In this document: piece after piece, positions 55,176-58,267 of the stretch
Numbering within the stretch: the stretch's first letter is position 1
Layout: the number at the start of each line of letters is the position of its first letter
Source of the DNA: Microdochium bolleyi
Taxonomy: Eukaryota > Ascomycota > Sordariomycetes > Xylariales > Microdochiaceae
Reading direction: 5' to 3'
NCBI GenBank assembly: GCA_001566295.1
Contig: KQ964292.1
Location: forward strand, 5,652 to 63,918
Length of the DNA: 58,267 nt
The notes under the pieces: generated by a model
What the model was told of the DNA's origin: nothing
Database searches by the model: none
The model's input: only the letters and a program-made list of their open reading frames with translations
Made by a program: the position numbers and the translations under genes

Positions 55176-56285
55176 TTCGGCTATGGTCGCATTGGGCGTG
55201 ATAATGCGAGCGCTACGTCGACGATACGTGCTCGGCGGGTCTCCAAATAGCAGCTGCTGTATGCATAAGCTTTACGTCACCTTTGTCGGTCAGTGAAGGC
55301 TATTAGGTCGAATTAGGTCTCGCCAACGAGACGAGAATCCCGTTGCGCTGAGCATACCCGTGTACTAACCAGTTACGAGGGCGTCGACAGCCGGGCTCAA
55401 GAGGCGATGCGAGTCCCTGAGAGCATGGGACCTGCTCTAAGCGTTGAATTTAGACCGAGTACACAGACGGACACGGTCTACCAGAAAGAAACTAGGCGAG
55501 CGCTGTACCTAGGTGCGGCAATGTTTGTCAATGAGTGCAATGGTCGATAGGCTATGGACAAGCGATTGCCAGGACCCCATGCCACAAGCCGTCCAGCAGC
55601 AGTTCAGCCGGTAACTGATGATCCGGTGCAAGCGCATGTGCATGCTGCATGCTCACGGCAGCACATAAAACGCGGCTTGGGCTCTAAGCCGAGATAGAAG
55701 AAAACATATTCACGTGTAGCGCCATTCCCTTTCTTTATTGTGCTGGAAGTATGTCTGCTGCCATCCTAGTCGTGTTTCTGTTTCACCCCGCCCCACCCTT
55801 ACCGGTCTAGCGTTTCTATAAACTTGTTGAAACACCTTGCTCGTTATTTGGTAACCGGTAATCCACAGAGATAGCCTGCTATTCCGGGATCCTATTATTA
55901 CTGTACAATTAAACTCGAAAGCAATACAGTATCCCCTTTTGCTGGACGCAAGTCTCTCTGCGCACGGTCTACCTCGTCTCAGCGGGGTCATGTAAGCGGA
56001 CCTACAAACAAAGCTGCCTGCAAACGGGGGGCAGTCGGGCAGCTTTAGGCCGCAGATTAGTCAGCCCTAATTATCATTCATAGGATCAGATGCCTTGGGA
56101 TCTTTTCTTAAACAATGCTAATACGGAATACGTTATCTAGTACTTGCTCCTTCTGCTACTTTACCACACACCGAGGAACCAAGTGGTAATGCTGCGTTCG
56201 TGTACTCGAGCCACCTATAGCCCTTCGATCACTCGCTCATTTAGTATATCTGGGCTTGCCACACAAAGAAGACCTCTGAGCGTAG
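55176..56285. other. intergenic, no gene seen
   Basis: It is upstream of both the minus gene at 55175 and the GT25 gene. A first exon of the GT25 gene may be hidden at the right end. Confidence 0.45.
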
Positions 56286-57544
56286 ATATATCATGAGGCC
56301 AACGGCGATACGGCTGGCCGGTTCAGACCAATTTTCGCATTTGTGAGCATCATTTGCTTTGCCCTGTGGATTCTTCTTGTCCACTACGCTCGCCAAGGGA
56401 CTTCCTTAATCGGCCTTACGCCTCGGGATAATAACTCAAACATTTCCATAATGGATGCTGTATACAACGAGACACTTGGTGTGAGTCTTGAGTTACGCAT
56501 ACTGTTATAACATATACCTCCTAGATTAAGTTATCTTGAATCCTACTAATCCTTTTCGGAATCGAGTAATAGTTCACTCAAGTCATTGCTGTAAGCCTTC
56601 CCGAGCGCACCGATAAACGAGATGCCCTCAGCCTCAGCTCAGCCCTTACAGGGTTCAAGATCACCTGGCAGGATGGCGTCAAAGGCGAGACCATACCCGA
56701 CAGAGCCTTACCAGTTGGCTGGAACCGTAAAGGTGGCGCAAAGGACACGAACCTAGGATCCTGGAGGGGCCACGTCAATGCAATAAGACGCATAATCGAC
56801 GATGATCTCCCGTCGGCACTGATAGTCGAGGATGACGTGGACTGGGATGTGAATATCAAACTTCAGCTTTATAGGTTCGCACTTGCGGCAAAAGAACTAC
56901 AGACTAAGGGAAGCTGGCTTTACGAGGTTCCGTTTCCTCAGAAGGATAATCCTAATCCTGTAACGGAATCCCCGTATGGCCGACATTGGGATCTGCTCTG
57001 GCTCGGATCATGCCAGGCCTCTTTCAACGCGGATCTGCCAGAAGACCTATCCATTCCCAATGACCTACAAGACAATCGCCAAGTATTTATAGAGAACGAT
57101 GACACTGTGCCCTCGCAGAAACATCGATCGGGAAATAACCGCTTCGAATGGGACGCATATCCGAACAACACGCGCATTGTATATGTCCAGGGTGATCACA
57201 TTTGCACCTACGCCTATGCGCTGACACAACTAGGTGCGAGAAGGGCGTTGGAATACATGTCGCTCAGAGGTCAGCACAAGAACTTCGATCACCACTTGAG
57301 TGATCTTTGCCGCACGATGGGGAATGGAATCCGGTGTATTGGGATTGTGCCGAGCTTATTTATGCATCATCGTCCGCGAGGACTGGTTAGTGGTGACTCG
57401 GATATTGGATATGGTACCACAGGTGGCGCTGGAAGTCCTGCTTTTAGGGAGACTGGTAGTACAAGCGGTATATTGTATAGTACGAGATTGAATGTACAGA
57501 GGTTACTTAGGGGCGAGAAGCCAGAGATGCAGTGGAATGACTAG
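56286..57544 (+). CDS. GT25-family glycosyltransferase, 5' end unresolved
   Basis: Fungal GT25 proteins are type II membrane sugar transferases related to bacterial LPS transferases. Exon 2 (56573-57544) is clear: VIAVSLPERTDKRDALSL, TGFKITWQDGV, LGSWRGHVNAIRRII and the acidic IVEDDVDWDV (DxD-like, metal/nucleotide-sugar site). The later YVQGDHICTYAYALTQLGAR also fits. The intron 56481-56572 (GTGAGT, TACTAAT branch point, AATAG) is phase 0 and joins YNETLG to FTQVIAV. Upstream exon sequence encodes a membrane anchor (FAFVSIICFALWILLVHYA). This frame opens after an in-frame TAG at 56283-56285 and has no ATG before 56451. ATG 56293 is one frame off, so a spliced first exon (acceptor CGTAG) or an indel is needed. 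Confidence 0.75.
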
Positions 57545-58267
57545 CGAGGGGAGTTGCTGAACTATCCACCTGGAGCAAGTTAGGAAAACCGAACGCCTAG
57601 GAGTTATAATTACTTAACACACACGAAGCATCTTTCTAGGACGAAAGGAACAGGCTACTAAGTCTGTACGAGCTAGCTAGCAAGTGTTCACTGTGCGCCT
57701 CGGGGTACTAGAAATATTAGCCACTACTATAGTGCGAATTACCTGCCCTCTACTCTACTTTCGGCAGAGGCACCCCGCGGTTGTGTAGCGATGTTAACTA
57801 ACGAGGAGGGTCGATTATGAGCGTTTAGGTGGGGGCCAGAGCAGTGGGATGGCTGCAGCCGCCAGCGTAGCAGTGCTAGAAGCGATCATTTATGGACTTG
57901 GTCAACTGGCAGCTAACCAGCCGCTGGCGGGTCTTCCGCCGAATTGGGAATTACTAGAGATAGGTGCTAGTATCAGTAATAGGCACGACATGGGGGTTTT
58001 TTGTGCGTCAATAATGGCAATGGGAGTTGAGGGATGGCCGGCTTCAAAGTAGAAGCAGCGATCGGTAGGCAAGGGTTTGAAGTTGACTGTCACGATCCGA
58101 CCTCCGGGGTCAGCCGTCTGGTCGGGCTTCGCTGGGTTGCTGTTCTGCCGGTAGGTAAAGCCAATGCAATATCACTTCCTGTCGAATATCGTTCGTCTCT
58201 TGGGTGTTGGCCGTGTCTCTTGGAAGAGATACCACTCTCGTCAATTGAGTGACTGGTTCAAGTGATG
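57545..58267. other. window end, no firm gene
   Basis: An ATG-started 67-codon frame (57849-58052, Ala-rich start) and a partly overlapping frame to 58252 could be exons of a gene continuing out of the window. Neither is supported by a motif. Confidence 0.3.

Noticed and set aside
1..58267. Starship-type giant mobile element
   Set aside because: I found no DUF3435 tyrosine recombinase at a segment edge and no other captain-like gene.
1..58267. UAG reassigned as a sense codon
   Set aside because: Several intact genes (GT25, SUR7-like, 48733-49539) end normally in TAG, and the interrupted genes also show frameshifts.

Overview
The window is nuclear DNA of a filamentous ascomycete (Pezizomycotina). 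Short spliced introns of about 50-93 nt with CTRAC-type branch points, fungal-only families (Zn2Cys6 and bZIP regulators, SUR7-like membrane protein, GH47 mannosidase, fungal GT25, alcohol acetyltransferase, F-box/ankyrin and BTB proteins) and repeat copies that differ mostly by transitions all point there. A Dothideomycete is my guess from the look of the proteins, not a demonstrated fact. There is no rRNA, tRNA, CRISPR or prokaryotic operon that I can recognise.

Layout. 1-5 kb: a small F-box-like gene (217-753, minus), decayed sequence and one small unknown gene (3121-3561, minus). 5-13.6 kb: a chromatin-flavoured block, with a minus-strand JmjC-type locus (8744-6505) broken by a frame change and an in-frame TAG, continuing in the same orientation into a SET-like open frame (6417-5089). 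A divergent unknown spliced gene (9372-10022) and a four-exon HP1 heterochromatin protein gene (12717-13558) with chromo and chromoshadow domains complete this block. 14-21 kb: an F-box/ankyrin gene with a 3' frameshift, a Nudix hydrolase gene and an unknown two-exon gene. 22-34 kb: a four-helix membrane protein, a His/Pro-rich secreted protein, and two direct copies (25404-26884 and 32434-33688) of a repeat flanking a Zn2Cys6 regulator gene (29172-30593). 34.7-46 kb is the densest ordinary part: alcohol acetyltransferase, bZIP regulator, GH47 mannosidase, a secreted two-repeat protein and an F-box protein. 46-58 kb: a BTB gene carrying a nonsense codon, an unknown intact gene, a broken gene (52569-51764), a SUR7/PalI-like membrane protein, a relic, an unknown gene and a GT25 glycosyltransferase.

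Nothing here forms a clear metabolic cluster. The recurring theme is low gene density, dispersed repeats and genes interrupted by frameshifts and TAG codons, as expected of a repeat-rich accessory or subtelomeric region exposed to RIP-like mutation. The most interesting biology is the grouping of an eraser-like (JmjC), a writer-like (SET-like) and a reader (HP1) of heterochromatin within 8.5 kb; whether they work together is inference only.
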